64,000 bases of DNA from Photobacterium pectinilyticum. GTDB taxonomy: Bacteria; Pseudomonadota; Gammaproteobacteria; Enterobacterales; Vibrionaceae. Below the pieces are notes generated by a model that searched no databases, had not been told where the DNA came from, and worked only from the letters and a program-made list of their open reading frames with translations. Positions 1 through 8,714 of the stretch are shown piece after piece (the stretch's first letter is position 1; each line of letters opens with the position of its first letter). The stretch is from NCBI RefSeq assembly GCF_024357955.1, contig NZ_JANEYT010000013.1:32688-96687 (forward strand), written 5' to 3'. Made by a program: the position numbers and the translations under genes.

Positions 1-250
1 TGAAATCAGGGCTTGGCTTGATATCCGCCATGATCCCGCGCGCCAATCCCGAGTAGAAGTGATTGTGGGAGCAGACAATGCCCGGCATAACCAGTTTGCC
101 GTTCATATCCTTGACTACGGCAACAGGGTAGTTGGCAGCTAAATTGGCCCCAACTTCCTTTATTTTGTCGCCATCAATAACAATATCGACGCCTTCTTTG
201 ATCAGTGCAGGCTCAAACTGCACCGCTGTTGCGTTTCTGAGTACTAACAT
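1..250 (-). CDS. ssnA: SsnA-type aminohydrolase, N-terminal part (cut by window edge)
   Basis: Only the first 83 codons are in the window; the gene runs off position 1. The product is an amidohydrolase-superfamily enzyme (cytosine deaminase/chlorohydrolase type) of the purine-degradation cluster. Visible are the N-terminal beta-sandwich strands and the first metal-binding motif, SHNHF, with His62 and His64 as metal ligands, followed by YSGLARGIM, which is typical of SsnA. The ATG at 250 is preceded by GAGGAG at a good distance. The gene starts 14 bases after the ygfK stop, so the two are almost certainly cotranscribed from the sigma-54 promoter near 3480. In E. coli ygfM and xdhD follow; they would lie outside this window. 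Identity is confident; completeness cannot be judged. Confidence 0.9.
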   Translation of the reverse strand, partial: MLVLRNATAVQFEPALIKEGVDIVIDGDKIKEVGANLAANYPVAVVKDMNGKLVMPGIVCSHNHFYSGLARGIMADIKPSPDF

Positions 251-264
251 TCCCTGGCTCCTCA

Positions 265-3200
265 CTATACGTCTACTTTGCCTAGCAGGTAGCTGTAGTT
301 GGCTATGACATAATTGATAATCGTTGCTTCATCAGCTAGCGATTCTGGCATGTCCACATTGCCCTGCTCATTAATACGGAAGGAATAAATCTCACTGTAA
401 CTGCGAACCAACACTTCCTCACCATCGACGAAGAATCCGGCATTGGTGCTGTTAGTGAAATCTTCACGCAAGTTGAATAGCGTGAACTTGTCTTTGTAAG
501 GCTTGCTATCCCATGGGCAGAACTGAGCACAGTTACCACATTCATTACAGTATGCATCTAGGTGTAATGTCTGGAATTGGTCACGGAAGCCTGGAATTGG
601 CAGCGAAATATTGGCGCGGTTCGGACAGACATCGACACACTTGCTACAAATGTACGAACACTCCAAACAGCGTTTTGCTTCTTGAGCGATGAATTCCTCA
701 CGGTCCGCTTCTTCCAGCTGGTTTGCTGCAATCAACTTAACCTGGATATCACCTTTACGAGCGTATACCGCTTCAACCTGAACATCAGATTTAGCTTCAA
801 GTTGTTCATCGGCCTGTACTTCACGGGCCAAAATAGCTGTTGCCGCTTTACGGCCGCCTGAGATTGCCGACACAATTGATGATGGGCCTGTATGGGCATC
901 ACCCATCAAGAACACATTTTCAACCTCTGTTTCACAGCTATCTCTGTCTACAACTGGCCAGCCGTCTTCACCCATAGGGATCCCCATGCGAGAAAGCACT
1001 TCGCAGTTAGACTGCTCACCAACCGCAGTGATCAAGGCATCAACCTGAAGTTCAACTGTCATGTCTGTAGCAACAGGGCGACGACGTCCCTTCTCATCGG
1101 GCTCACCAAGCTCCATCACACGCGCGGTCAACTTACCATTGGCCTCAAACTGCTCTGGGTTGGTCAAGAACATGAACTGCACGCCATCTTCCACGGCTTC
1201 TTCATATTCTTCTTTGTAGGCAGGCATTTCAGCGATAGTACGGCGATAAAGAATCGTCACCTTCTCAACACCCGGTACTTTCAATGCAGCACGGGCACTG
1301 TCCATTGCGGTGTTACCGGCACCCACAACGGCCACATGTTTACCTAACTGCTGCAGTTCGCCATCATTGAAGCTGCGTAGGAATTCCAGCGACTTGTAAA
1401 TATTGGTGTTACCACCAGCCAGTGCAATTGGGTTGCCCTTATCAGCACCTATACCCAAGCAGACATATTTGAAGCCACTTTGCTTAAGTACATCCACCGT
1501 CAGATCTGGGTTACAACCGTATTCAATATTGACCCCGTGATCTTTCACGAACTGGATATCGTGTTCAATCGCTTCAGCAGGAATACGGAACTGAGGGATA
1601 ATATTCTTCACCACCCCACCGGCATTTTTCTCTTTCTCAAACACGGTGACAGGGTGACCCGCACGTGCCATGAAGTAAGCGGCAGAAAGTCCTGCAGGAC
1701 CGGCACCGATCACCGCAACAGGGTGTTTGGCAGTATCTAGGCTTGGCTCATGCCATTTCGCCTTGTACTCATCCCAGCCTTTGGACAATGCGATTTTCTT
1801 CATCTCACGGATATTCAGCGCACCTTCATAATCACGGCGGGTACAGTTGTACTGGCACTGGTGATCACAGATATGGCCGGTGATAGAAGGTAATGCATTG
1901 CGGGCGTAGATGACTTCTAGCGCTTCGGTATACTTATGCTCGCCCATCAAACGGATATATTCAGGAATATCCTGGCTGATAGGACATGCGGTTACACAAG
2001 GTGCGACATAGCAGTCAGTCAGCGGTACCGCTTTCTTAACACTGATTTCTTCAGGGCCACGCCACTGTTTCTGGACATAATCAGCATCTAATGATTTTGC
2101 TGCTAATGCCTCTAGCTTGACCAAGTCCACCTTGCCCATGCCCCACTCATCGCTGCCTTCCAGCTCTTTGGCACAATCTGACAGACGAAGGTAACCACCA
2201 GGCTTAAGCAAATCAGTGGCCATAGTGATAGGACGGATCCCCGCTTCGAAGATCTCGCGGATATTGAATTTGCTTGCACCACCGGAGTAAGAAATTGGCA
2301 AAGTACCGTTGAACTCGCGGGACAATTCTAGCGCCACATTGATAGACAGCGGGAACAAGGCACGGCCAGACATGTACATTTCTTTATCAGGCAGGCGACC
2401 TTTCTTATTTAGAGTGCCTAGAGTATTGGTGAGCTTGACACCAAAGCCGATGCCTTTCTCTTTACCTAGGTCAACCAAACGGTGCAGCATGGCTTTAGCC
2501 GCGTCGATTTGGAGATCGTGGCTGAAAGACGCTTCGCTCAGTGCGACATAATCAAAACCAGCGTTGTCGAGAATGCCACGGACACGCTCAAAGCCCAATA
2601 ACGTTGGGTTAAGCTTAACGAACGTATTGATCCCCTTCTCTTCAATCATATAACGACAAATCGCTTCAATTTCATGAGGAGGACAACCATGCATGGTTGA
2701 AAGGGTAACGCCACGGGTTAACTGGGCAGGAATAGCATCGACCATCGCATTCAAGCGATCTTGTCTTTCTTCTAGTTGATACTCACGAATGAATTCAGGC
2801 TGTTGGATGAAGGCTTTCAGCTCGCTGATATAACCACCAAAATTGGGGTGATCGCTAGAGTCGAGCATATCGTGGATATATTTCTGCATTGGGGGTGTCT
2901 GGATCCCAGACAAGTCATAGCCAACACTCATGTTGAAGATAAATGACTTAGCCTCACCATCAGCTCTTGGCGCGAACACTTCTTCCAATAAATGCAAGGC
3001 TATCCACGCCTTTAGATACTCATCATACGCTTTGATCAGCGTAAATTCTGTTGACCACTCGGTGTTGAAACACTCATCTTCTGCATCAATACATGGCTTG
3101 GCAATCTCAAGCTGATCGAGCTTCTGGACGGTCTTCAGTTCCATGAAGCGGCCACCGGCCAACCATGATGTAATAATATTCTGGGCAAGTTGGGTATGCG

Positions 3201-3381
3201 GCCCAGCTGCTGGGCCGACAGGGGTTTCACAATTCTCTCCCCATACCGACAAAGACGAGTCGATCGCTTTACGGTAGAACTGCTTTTCTGGAATACCAAA
3301 GATAGACTTACTTTGCTTGTATTCACTAAACATCCGGTTAAGTAGCTCAGCGAACGGAACGGGGCGCATGATGTCTCCCAT
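265..3381 (-). CDS. ygfK: YgfK, iron-sulfur flavoprotein oxidoreductase of purine degradation (annotated as putative selenate reductase subunit)
   Basis: The product of 1038 aa is a near full-length match to E. coli YgfK (about 1030 aa). Order of parts: an N-terminal dihydroorotate/dihydropyrimidine-dehydrogenase-like barrel (MHGCPPHEIEA near residue 240); a Cys-rich linker (CYVAPCVTAC near 460, CDHQCQYNCTR near 508); a GltD-like FAD/NAD(P) module (GAGPAG near 557, GAGNTAMD near 689); and two C-terminal 4Fe-4S sets (CSKCVDVCP near 910, CNECGNCAQFCP near 945). The architecture resembles dihydropyrimidine dehydrogenase, which fits reduction of a purine or pyrimidine-type ring; the selenate reductase name is historical. 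The start at 3381 (MGDIM) was chosen over upstream codons because AAGGAG precedes it and E. coli YgfK begins identically. It is the first gene of the ygfK-ssnA operon. Confidence 0.95.
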   Translation of the reverse strand: MGDIMRPVPFAELLNRMFSEYKQSKSIFGIPEKQFYRKAIDSSLSVWGENCETPVGPAAGPHTQLAQNIITSWLAGGRFMELKTVQKLDQLEIAKPCIDAEDECFNTEWSTEFTLIKAYDEYLKAWIALHLLEEVFAPRADGEAKSFIFNMSVGYDLSGIQTPPMQKYIHDMLDSSDHPNFGGYISELKAFIQQPEFIREYQLEERQDRLNAMVDAIPAQLTRGVTLSTMHGCPPHEIEAICRYMIEEKGINTFVKLNPTLLGFERVRGILDNAGFDYVALSEASFSHDLQIDAAKAMLHRLVDLGKEKGIGFGVKLTNTLGTLNKKGRLPDKEMYMSGRALFPLSINVALELSREFNGTLPISYSGGASKFNIREIFEAGIRPITMATDLLKPGGYLRLSDCAKELEGSDEWGMGKVDLVKLEALAAKSLDADYVQKQWRGPEEISVKKAVPLTDCYVAPCVTACPISQDIPEYIRLMGEHKYTEALEVIYARNALPSITGHICDHQCQYNCTRRDYEGALNIREMKKIALSKGWDEYKAKWHEPSLDTAKHPVAVIGAGPAGLSAAYFMARAGHPVTVFEKEKNAGGVVKNIIPQFRIPAEAIEHDIQFVKDHGVNIEYGCNPDLTVDVLKQSGFKYVCLGIGADKGNPIALAGGNTNIYKSLEFLRSFNDGELQQLGKHVAVVGAGNTAMDSARAALKVPGVEKVTILYRRTIAEMPAYKEEYEEAVEDGVQFMFLTNPEQFEANGKLTARVMELGEPDEKGRRRPVATDMTVELQVDALITAVGEQSNCEVLSRMGIPMGEDGWPVVDRDSCETEVENVFLMGDAHTGPSSIVSAISGGRKAATAILAREVQADEQLEAKSDVQVEAVYARKGDIQVKLIAANQLEEADREEFIAQEAKRCLECSYICSKCVDVCPNRANISLPIPGFRDQFQTLHLDAYCNECGNCAQFCPWDSKPYKDKFTLFNLREDFTNSTNAGFFVDGEEVLVRSYSEIYSFRINEQGNVDMPESLADEATIINYVIANYSYLLGKVDV

Positions 3382-3473
3382 GATGGATCTCCTTGATGCT
3401 TCTTGTTCTTCTTGGCACATTTATTTGCGCAATGTGTAGGGCTAAAAATGTGTAAATACGTTATTGGCTATGG

Positions 3474-3489
3474 AGCAACTACTGCGCCA
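3474..3489 (-). promoter_or_regulatory. Sigma-54 (RpoN) promoter for ygfK-ssnA
   Basis: Read on the minus strand the sequence is TGGCGC-AGTAG-TTGCT. It has the invariant GG-N10-GC spacing and differs from the consensus TGGCAC-N5-TTGCW at one base. The -12 C is at 3475, which predicts transcription starting near 3463, about 80 bases before the ygfK ATG. The activator would be the sigma-54-dependent YgeV homologue encoded at 36985-38742. Confidence 0.8.
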
Positions 3490-3661
3490 AACTTTTCAGG
3501 CCCTGCCAAACCGGCGATTTTATTAATTAAATTCGTGAGCAAAGTCGAAAGTTATCTACATTTTGTGACGGAAAACCAATAAATAAATTCAATAGAATGA
3601 ATAAAGCATCAAGGATTAATTTATCACAAATGAGGATGATTATTGATTAGAAACAATTTTC

Positions 3662-3823
3662 TATCATATTAATAAAAAGCTATCAGTTTGATATCAACAA
3701 TAATGATAGATTTTAACTGCCATGGAAAAATAAAAATTTAAAGAAGATATAAATAAACTGTGAGATAAATACATTAACTATATCAGATTGAGAATAACGC
3801 CTATCTCAGCTATCAAGTTGATA
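3662..3823. promoter_or_regulatory. Array of TATCA-N3-TGATA palindromes, probable activator (YgeV) sites
   Basis: Perfect copies are TATCA-GTT-TGATA at 3681-3693 and TATCA-AGT-TGATA at 3811-3823. One-mismatch copies are at 3662-3674 (second arm TAATA) and 3781-3793 (second arm TGAGA), with an extra TGATA half-site at 3704-3708. They lie 170-350 bases upstream of the sigma-54 promoter, a usual place for enhancer-binding-protein sites. The same motif recurs upstream of ygeW/ygeV. That YgeV is the binding protein is inferred. Confidence 0.6.
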
Positions 3824-3826
3824 GCA

Positions 3827-4420
3827 CTAATGTGACGCTGCACACAATTCCTCATACGCTTGTGGCGTATCAACATCTAAATATATTTCGTCGCAGTTAA
3901 GACCCAAATATTTAACCGGGTAGCGAAATATAATTTTCTTCATCGACGAATGAATACTGGCATTGATAACCATGTTCTTTAATCGACTAGGGATCAATAC
4001 CGGATGGCCGGGGCGCACGGAGGTGCCAGGAAATACCGTCCCTCCCCCTCTGTTAAACCACACGTCTCGGAATATGTGTGGCGGGACACAAGGCATATCA
4101 CCATGAGTAATAAAGAAATACTCACTTTCTACATGCTTTACTCCCTGCTGAATAGAGCTAAACATACCCGCTTGATAAGCGTCGTTAACCACTATTTTCA
4201 CCCGTGGATCAAACCTATATTTTTCAATAAGTTCTGCGCCACGATAGCCCACAACCAAAATAACGCGACGGCAAAACGAGAGCGCATTTTCGATACTTGC
4301 ATCAAGGATTGTGTACTGTTGGTAAGGTAGCATGAGCTTCCAGTCCCCCATCCTAGATGATAAGCCTGCTGCAGGCATAACGCAGTCTAAACGTTCGGGA
4401 CGTATTGATTTATCAATCAC
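3827..4420 (-). CDS. mocA: MocA-like molybdenum cofactor cytidylyltransferase
   Basis: The 197-aa protein matches E. coli MocA (YgfJ). It transfers CMP from CTP to molybdopterin to make the MCD form of the cofactor used by xanthine-dehydrogenase-type enzymes. The nucleotidyltransferase signature is at residues 15-25 (MPAAGLSSRMG), with the conserved Lys a few residues later, and THGDMP is the metal/nucleotide motif. The start is a GTG at 4420 preceded by AAGGAG eight bases upstream. The gene is divergent from yqeC with only 36 bases between starts. Together with yqeB/yqeC it supports a molybdenum hydroxylase (XdhD-like) encoded just outside the window. Confidence 0.9.
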   Translation of the reverse strand: MIDKSIRPERLDCVMPAAGLSSRMGDWKLMLPYQQYTILDASIENALSFCRRVILVVGYRGAELIEKYRFDPRVKIVVNDAYQAGMFSSIQQGVKHVESEYFFITHGDMPCVPPHIFRDVWFNRGGGTVFPGTSVRPGHPVLIPSRLKNMVINASIHSSMKKIIFRYPVKYLGLNCDEIYLDVDTPQAYEELCAASH

Positions 4421-4456
4421 TTAACCTACTCCTTAACTGAAATTCATGGCGGTCAT

Positions 4457-5368
4457 ATGGCATGTAATACCCACGTACGATTAATAGAGCAAACTCCAGA
4501 CCAATTTATCTTATCGGAGTTATATCAACGCCATTTGGCCGCACAAAAAAAAACATTATTTATTACTCTTGTCGGTGGCGGAGGAAAGACATCAACCGCT
4601 TTCTGGTTGGCCAGGATATTCAAACAATGGGGACATGCTGTTTGCCTAACAACCACCACGAAAATGTATTTACCCGAGGCCCATCAAACGGATTATATTC
4701 TCCCGCTAGATGCCATGTACTGCAATGAAAAAGAAAATGGAAAAAAAGTAAAAACACCTAATAAGTCTTTAGCACAAGATCAATTCTGTTTTTCTGATCC
4801 ATCTATCACTTTTTGCTATAAATCTTTATTTACCGACATATTAAAAACCGACAGATTAAAGGTATTAGGATTATCTGAAAAAGAGATTAAAAATATTAAA
4901 AATGATTTCCCCTTCACAGTTTTTATTATTGAAGGCGATGGCTCACGTTCATTACCCATAAAAGCCCCTCACGGGCACGAGCCTTGCATTCCCAGTTATT
5001 CGGATATGGTGATTGGTGTCACCGGCGCAGAAGCAATTAACCATAGGGCGATCCCTGAACACATACATCGATGGCAGGCTTTTTCAGCCCTTACTCAGTG
5101 CCAACCCGGTGATGTGATTGACGCCCAAGTGTTGCAACCGCTGATTTCTCATCCGTTGGGCCTCTTTAAATCGACCCCAAAAACAGCAAAAAAAATCTGG
5201 CTGATAAACAAAATGGATAAGGCAAATAATACCGAAGTGATAAGCCAAATAGCTGAAGAGGTGTTGATCAACAGCCCGCAACTGGAAACAGTTTGGCTAG
5301 CGGAGATGCAGGCGGAAACACCAATCAAAAAAGTAATTTTGAAGGAACAAGTAGCTATTGCTACCTGA
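4457..5368 (+). CDS. yqeC: YqeC, molybdenum/selenium hydroxylase accessory protein
   Basis: The 303-aa protein belongs to the YqeC family, which accompanies selenium-dependent molybdenum hydroxylases. A Walker A P-loop is seen at residues 40-46 (GGGGKTS) and a Walker-B-like IIEGDGS stretch in the middle, so it is a small P-loop NTPase that probably helps insert the cofactor or its sulfur/selenium ligand. It is longer than many family members because of a Lys/Asn-rich insertion around residues 92-125. The gene is clearly more AT-rich than its neighbour yqeB. No strong ribosome binding site precedes 4457, so the exact start is uncertain. It ends 26 bases before yqeB. Confidence 0.85.
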   Translation: MACNTHVRLIEQTPDQFILSELYQRHLAAQKKTLFITLVGGGGKTSTAFWLARIFKQWGHAVCLTTTTKMYLPEAHQTDYILPLDAMYCNEKENGKKVKTPNKSLAQDQFCFSDPSITFCYKSLFTDILKTDRLKVLGLSEKEIKNIKNDFPFTVFIIEGDGSRSLPIKAPHGHEPCIPSYSDMVIGVTGAEAINHRAIPEHIHRWQAFSALTQCQPGDVIDAQVLQPLISHPLGLFKSTPKTAKKIWLINKMDKANNTEVISQIAEEVLINSPQLETVWLAEMQAETPIKKVILKEQVAIAT

Positions 5369-5394
5369 CTTCGTCTGTACAGAGGTCATTGAAA

Positions 5395-6993
5395 ATGAAC
5401 ATCTTTGCCAAGGCAGCCCAATTAGAACAAGACAACGTTCCATTCGCTCTAGCCAATATTATAGAAACTCGCGGCTCCGCGCCGCGCCATTCAGGCCAAA
5501 TGATCGTCAAGGCCGATGGCACGATCATCGGTACCGTTGGCGGTGGGATGATTGAGCGCTATGTGATCGAGCAAGCCTTGGAAGCACTAAGTGAAAGAAA
5601 ACCCCGTGTCGTTAAAGGGCGTATGACCCGCAATGGCCCTGATGCCATGGACATGGACTGCGGTGGCGCTATGACGGTGTTTATCGATGTCTACGGCCTG
5701 CGCCCTAGCTTAATTCTCATCGGTGCCGGGCACGTCAACCGTGCCGTCGCCCAAGCAGCCCATGTGCTAGGTTTTTATATTTCAGTCGCTGACGCCTACG
5801 CCGACAGCCTCGCCGAGGAGCATTTCCCGATCGGTACTAAGCGTTTACTGGGCGATACCATGGAAGGGGCCATTGAGCAGCTGGATATTAACAAAGACAG
5901 CTATATTGTCATCGCGACTAACCACCAAGACCAAGATGCCATCTCCAAGGTAGTGGACTGCGAAACCCGCTATACCGGCCTGATGGCCAGTCGCCGCAAG
6001 GTACAGACGCTGTTTACCCATTTACGCCAAAGCGGTGTCGATGAGACCCGGATCAAAAACATCCACTCACCTATCGGCTTCAATATCGGTGCCGAAACCC
6101 CGGAAGAAATTGCTATCAGCATCATGGCTGAGATCCTCAAGGTGAAACATGAATCGGTTGGCGGCCAGATGAAAGACGATACCCGCCTTAACCGTAACAA
6201 GCTGGTTTTGCTTCGCGGGGCCGGAGATATCTCGACTGGCGTCGCCGTTCGCCTATTCAATGCTGGCTACAAAGTGGTGATGACCGATATCGCCAAGCCA
6301 ACCATGATTCGTTGCAGCGTATCGTTTGGCCAATGTCTTTATGGCGAACCGGTGCAAGTAGAGGGGATCACCGCCTGTAAAGCCAATAATAAAAACGAGG
6401 TGTTCGACATCATCGACCGCAACCAAATTCCGGTCGTGGTTGATGAAGACTGCAGCTCGTCTGATACCCTCAAGCCGACTTTCTTGGTCGATGCCATTCT
6501 CGCCAAGCACAACGTTGGTACCCAGAAAGACATGGCCCCTATTACCATCGCCCTTGGCCCAGGTTTTACCGCCGGCAGGGACTGTGATGCGGTGATCGAA
6601 ACCAATCGAGGCCACCATTTGGGCCGGGTAATTTATCAAGGTTCGACCCAGCCGAATACCGGTGTTCCCGGCAATATTGCTGGCTATACCCACCAGCGAG
6701 TGCTACGAGCTCCATGTACTGGTGTCATGCATAACCATGTCAAACTCGGTGATCTGGTTGAAGAAGGGGATGTCATTGCCCATATCGGCGACAGCCCGGT
6801 AGTGGCACCACTGACCGGTATGATGCGCGGGCTATTGAACAACGGTCTTACCGTTCGCGAAGGCTTCAAAATTGGTGATATTGACCCACGAGGCCCTGAA
6901 GCGGATTACACCACCGTATCGGATAAGGCACGGGCAATTGCCGGCAGTGTATTGGAAGCCATGTTACATCTGGAGCAAAGCAGAATGAGTTAA
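5395..6993 (+). CDS. yqeB: YqeB, XdhC-like molybdenum hydroxylase maturation protein
   Basis: The 532-aa product aligns along its whole length with E. coli YqeB (541 aa). The N-terminal half is XdhC-like (GSAPRHSGQM, then a Rossmann motif IGAGHVNRAVAQAA near residue 105). The C-terminal half is the EF2563-type domain found beside selenium-dependent molybdenum hydroxylases (ALGPGFTAGRDCDAVIET). XdhC-type proteins bind the molybdenum cofactor and promote insertion of its terminal sulfido ligand. The start at 5395 (MNIFAKAAQLEQ) was chosen because it has AGAGG upstream and matches the E. coli start; the longer frame upstream overlaps yqeC. It is cotranscribed with yqeC and possibly with the MauE/rhodanese pair downstream. 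Confidence 0.92.
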   Translation: MNIFAKAAQLEQDNVPFALANIIETRGSAPRHSGQMIVKADGTIIGTVGGGMIERYVIEQALEALSERKPRVVKGRMTRNGPDAMDMDCGGAMTVFIDVYGLRPSLILIGAGHVNRAVAQAAHVLGFYISVADAYADSLAEEHFPIGTKRLLGDTMEGAIEQLDINKDSYIVIATNHQDQDAISKVVDCETRYTGLMASRRKVQTLFTHLRQSGVDETRIKNIHSPIGFNIGAETPEEIAISIMAEILKVKHESVGGQMKDDTRLNRNKLVLLRGAGDISTGVAVRLFNAGYKVVMTDIAKPTMIRCSVSFGQCLYGEPVQVEGITACKANNKNEVFDIIDRNQIPVVVDEDCSSSDTLKPTFLVDAILAKHNVGTQKDMAPITIALGPGFTAGRDCDAVIETNRGHHLGRVIYQGSTQPNTGVPGNIAGYTHQRVLRAPCTGVMHNHVKLGDLVEEGDVIAHIGDSPVVAPLTGMMRGLLNNGLTVREGFKIGDIDPRGPEADYTTVSDKARAIAGSVLEAMLHLEQSRMS

Positions 6994-7106
6994 GGGCTAG
7001 GGCCACTTGCAGTCTGGCTTGATGGATTCAGGCCAGATATTTTTACCCAGGTTTGATTTTCAAAACTATATCAACACTGGGTTATACGACAGGAAGAGAT
7101 ATAATT

Positions 7107-7553
7107 ATGAAAACGACAGGCTATTTACATCACTTTGTCACCTCCTTTGTATTGATGTGCGCAGCAGCGCTGACGGCAAAAGGCTTTTTATTACCTGAAC
7201 AAACCGGGTTACTGCTGAGCGATACCGGTATAGTCCCTGCAATGTACGTCGAACCTATCACGTTTGCCATACCGCTCGCCCTTGGCATCAGTGCACTCAC
7301 CGCCTATTTGGGTATTACCACATTACTCCCTGTCGTTGCTGGCTTTGGCTTACATATTGCCTTGTCTGGACTCGCTCTGTACCAAGGCTTGCACTTTGAT
7401 TGCGGCTGCTACCTGCCCGGTACAGTGCAATCTGATGTCTACAGCACCCTTGAGCCCCAATTTCTCATCATGCTGCTTGTACTTCTCGTTTCTGCAGCAC
7501 TCTATTACTTCAACAACTTAACGACTCACCGCTCTGTTACACCAGCAGTTTGA
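7107..7553 (+). CDS. MauE/DoxX-like membrane protein
   Basis: A 148-aa integral membrane protein with about four hydrophobic segments and a DCGCY motif near residue 105, like the CGCF motif of MauE/DoxX-type proteins. MauE is needed for disulfide or cofactor formation in the methylamine dehydrogenase system; DoxX relatives act in sulfur metabolism. The start at 7107 has AGGAAGAG upstream; the longer frame from 7053 has none. It follows yqeB by 113 bases on the same strand and precedes a rhodanese gene by 50 bases, so a role in handling sulfur (or selenium) is suggested. The family call is by motif and topology only, and the function is not established. Confidence 0.65.
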   Translation: MKTTGYLHHFVTSFVLMCAAALTAKGFLLPEQTGLLLSDTGIVPAMYVEPITFAIPLALGISALTAYLGITTLLPVVAGFGLHIALSGLALYQGLHFDCGCYLPGTVQSDVYSTLEPQFLIMLLVLLVSAALYYFNNLTTHRSVTPAV

Positions 7554-7603
7554 TTGACTAAACGTGTGACGCAGTGAAAGTAGTCTTTGATAAGGATACG
7601 ATC

Positions 7604-8182
7604 ATGATCAAGAACAAGGCTTCTCTGCACGCTCTTTCTTTCCGGCGAGTTGGGCGCAGCTTTTGGCTCAACCTATTTATTCTCACCTGTGCATTACTCG
7701 TCCTGCCGTTTAGTGCAAACGCTGCACTGTTTGGCGGTAAATTCAAAGCTGAAGTGGAAACCGAGCAGGTTGCTATCAAACTCCATAACGATACGCTTGC
7801 CGGTGGCTACCAGCTTATTGATACCAATGGACTGAAAACACTCATTGAACAAGAGGCCAGTGTCATGATCGTCGATGCCATGCCTTTCAAAGACAGCTAC
7901 AAAAAAGAGCATATTCCCAGTGCCAAACAGTTCGAGTTCCCTATTTCTGATATGCCCAAGTGGGATCCTGCATTAACCGATCAGCAAACCGTAGAGGAAT
8001 TTACTCAGCTACTAGGCGAAGACAAAGCTAAAACCTTGGTTTTCTATTGCGGTTTTGTTAAGTGCGGCCGTAGCCATAATGCAGCAACATGGGCGGTAAA
8101 ACTGGGGTATACCAATGTCTACCGTTACCCAGGCGGTATCTTTGCGTGGAAAGGTGCTGGGTTTAACACCTCATCACTATAA
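7604..8182 (+). CDS. Membrane-anchored or exported rhodanese-domain protein
   Basis: The 192-aa protein has an N-terminal basic stretch and a strong hydrophobic segment (residues about 18-37) ending SANAA, i.e. a signal peptide or anchor, then a single rhodanese domain. The active-site loop reads FYCGFVKCGRSH, with the catalytic Cys in place and a second Cys close by, which could form a disulfide. The start at 7604 (MIKNKASL) has AAGGAT upstream. The partner gene is the MauE-like protein just before it. A hairpin terminator follows at 8205. It would act outside the cytoplasm, so direct sulfuration of the cytoplasmic Mo cofactor is unlikely; thiol or sulfur relay across the membrane is a guess. 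Confidence 0.75.
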   Translation: MIKNKASLHALSFRRVGRSFWLNLFILTCALLVLPFSANAALFGGKFKAEVETEQVAIKLHNDTLAGGYQLIDTNGLKTLIEQEASVMIVDAMPFKDSYKKEHIPSAKQFEFPISDMPKWDPALTDQQTVEEFTQLLGEDKAKTLVFYCGFVKCGRSHNAATWAVKLGYTNVYRYPGGIFAWKGAGFNTSSL

Positions 8183-8204
8183 TTCAGATTTAGCGTTATA
8201 AAAT

Positions 8205-8240
8205 GGCTGTCTCTCATTTGAAGATACAGCCTTTTCTTTT
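8205..8240 (+). terminator. Rho-independent terminator after the rhodanese gene
   Basis: A GGCTGT/ACAGCC stem with an inner TCT/AGA pairing is followed directly by TTTTCTTTT. It lies 22 bases after the stop codon. Confidence 0.8.
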
Positions 8241-8432
8241 CAAATCACTTATGGTTAATGCAAATAATAGTGAAATCCACTGCATATTTTATATGTGGTG
8301 AAAACAACCTGTCATAAACCCCGAATACAATCTCACCAGATCAATCACTACGGCAAAGACTCAGCGTAAACTCTTATACATAAAGTTGAATGCATAAAAT
8401 CGAGACATGGCGTCGGGACATATATCATAGAC

Positions 8433-8714
8433 ATGAAAACCTCAGTAGCCCCTTTTGCAGATACGTTAAAATCCGCAATTACCACCATTTATCAAGCCTT
8501 TCCAAACTTGAGTTACCGGCCAAGACCCGACGACGTCAAATTGCTAGCCGCTTATATGAAAAGCCAAGGTGACGACTACCCCAGCCACTTAGATACCTTA
8601 CTCGAGGTTGAGAATCCTCACATCGAATTGGCTTTAGTGAAATATCACAATATCAACAAATCACAACCAGCAAAAGTATCACCAGCGCTCGACCGTTTTG
8701 ATATCAGTTTCTAA
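8433..8714 (+). CDS. Hypothetical 93-aa protein
   Basis: I do not recognise this small soluble protein. It has no signal peptide or membrane segment and looks alpha-helical (residues 5-30 and 30-55), with a PRPDDVKLLAAYM stretch. No good ribosome binding site is seen; a GGGA lies about 17 bases upstream. Its 3' end overlaps the convergent DUF3157-like gene by 36 bases. The amino-acid composition and codon use look like a real gene. Confidence 0.55.
   Translation: MKTSVAPFADTLKSAITTIYQAFPNLSYRPRPDDVKLLAAYMKSQGDDYPSHLDTLLEVENPHIELALVKYHNINKSQPAKVSPALDRFDISF

Larger units (their letters stand above)
3382..3826. other. Regulatory intergenic region between mocA and ygfK
   Basis: This AT-rich, non-coding stretch of about 445 bases lies between the mocA stop and the ygfK start, both on the minus strand. 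It holds a sigma-54-type promoter (3474-3489) and, further upstream, two perfect and several near-perfect TATCA-N3-TGATA palindromes (3662-3823). I see no credible small gene in it. Confidence 0.8.
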
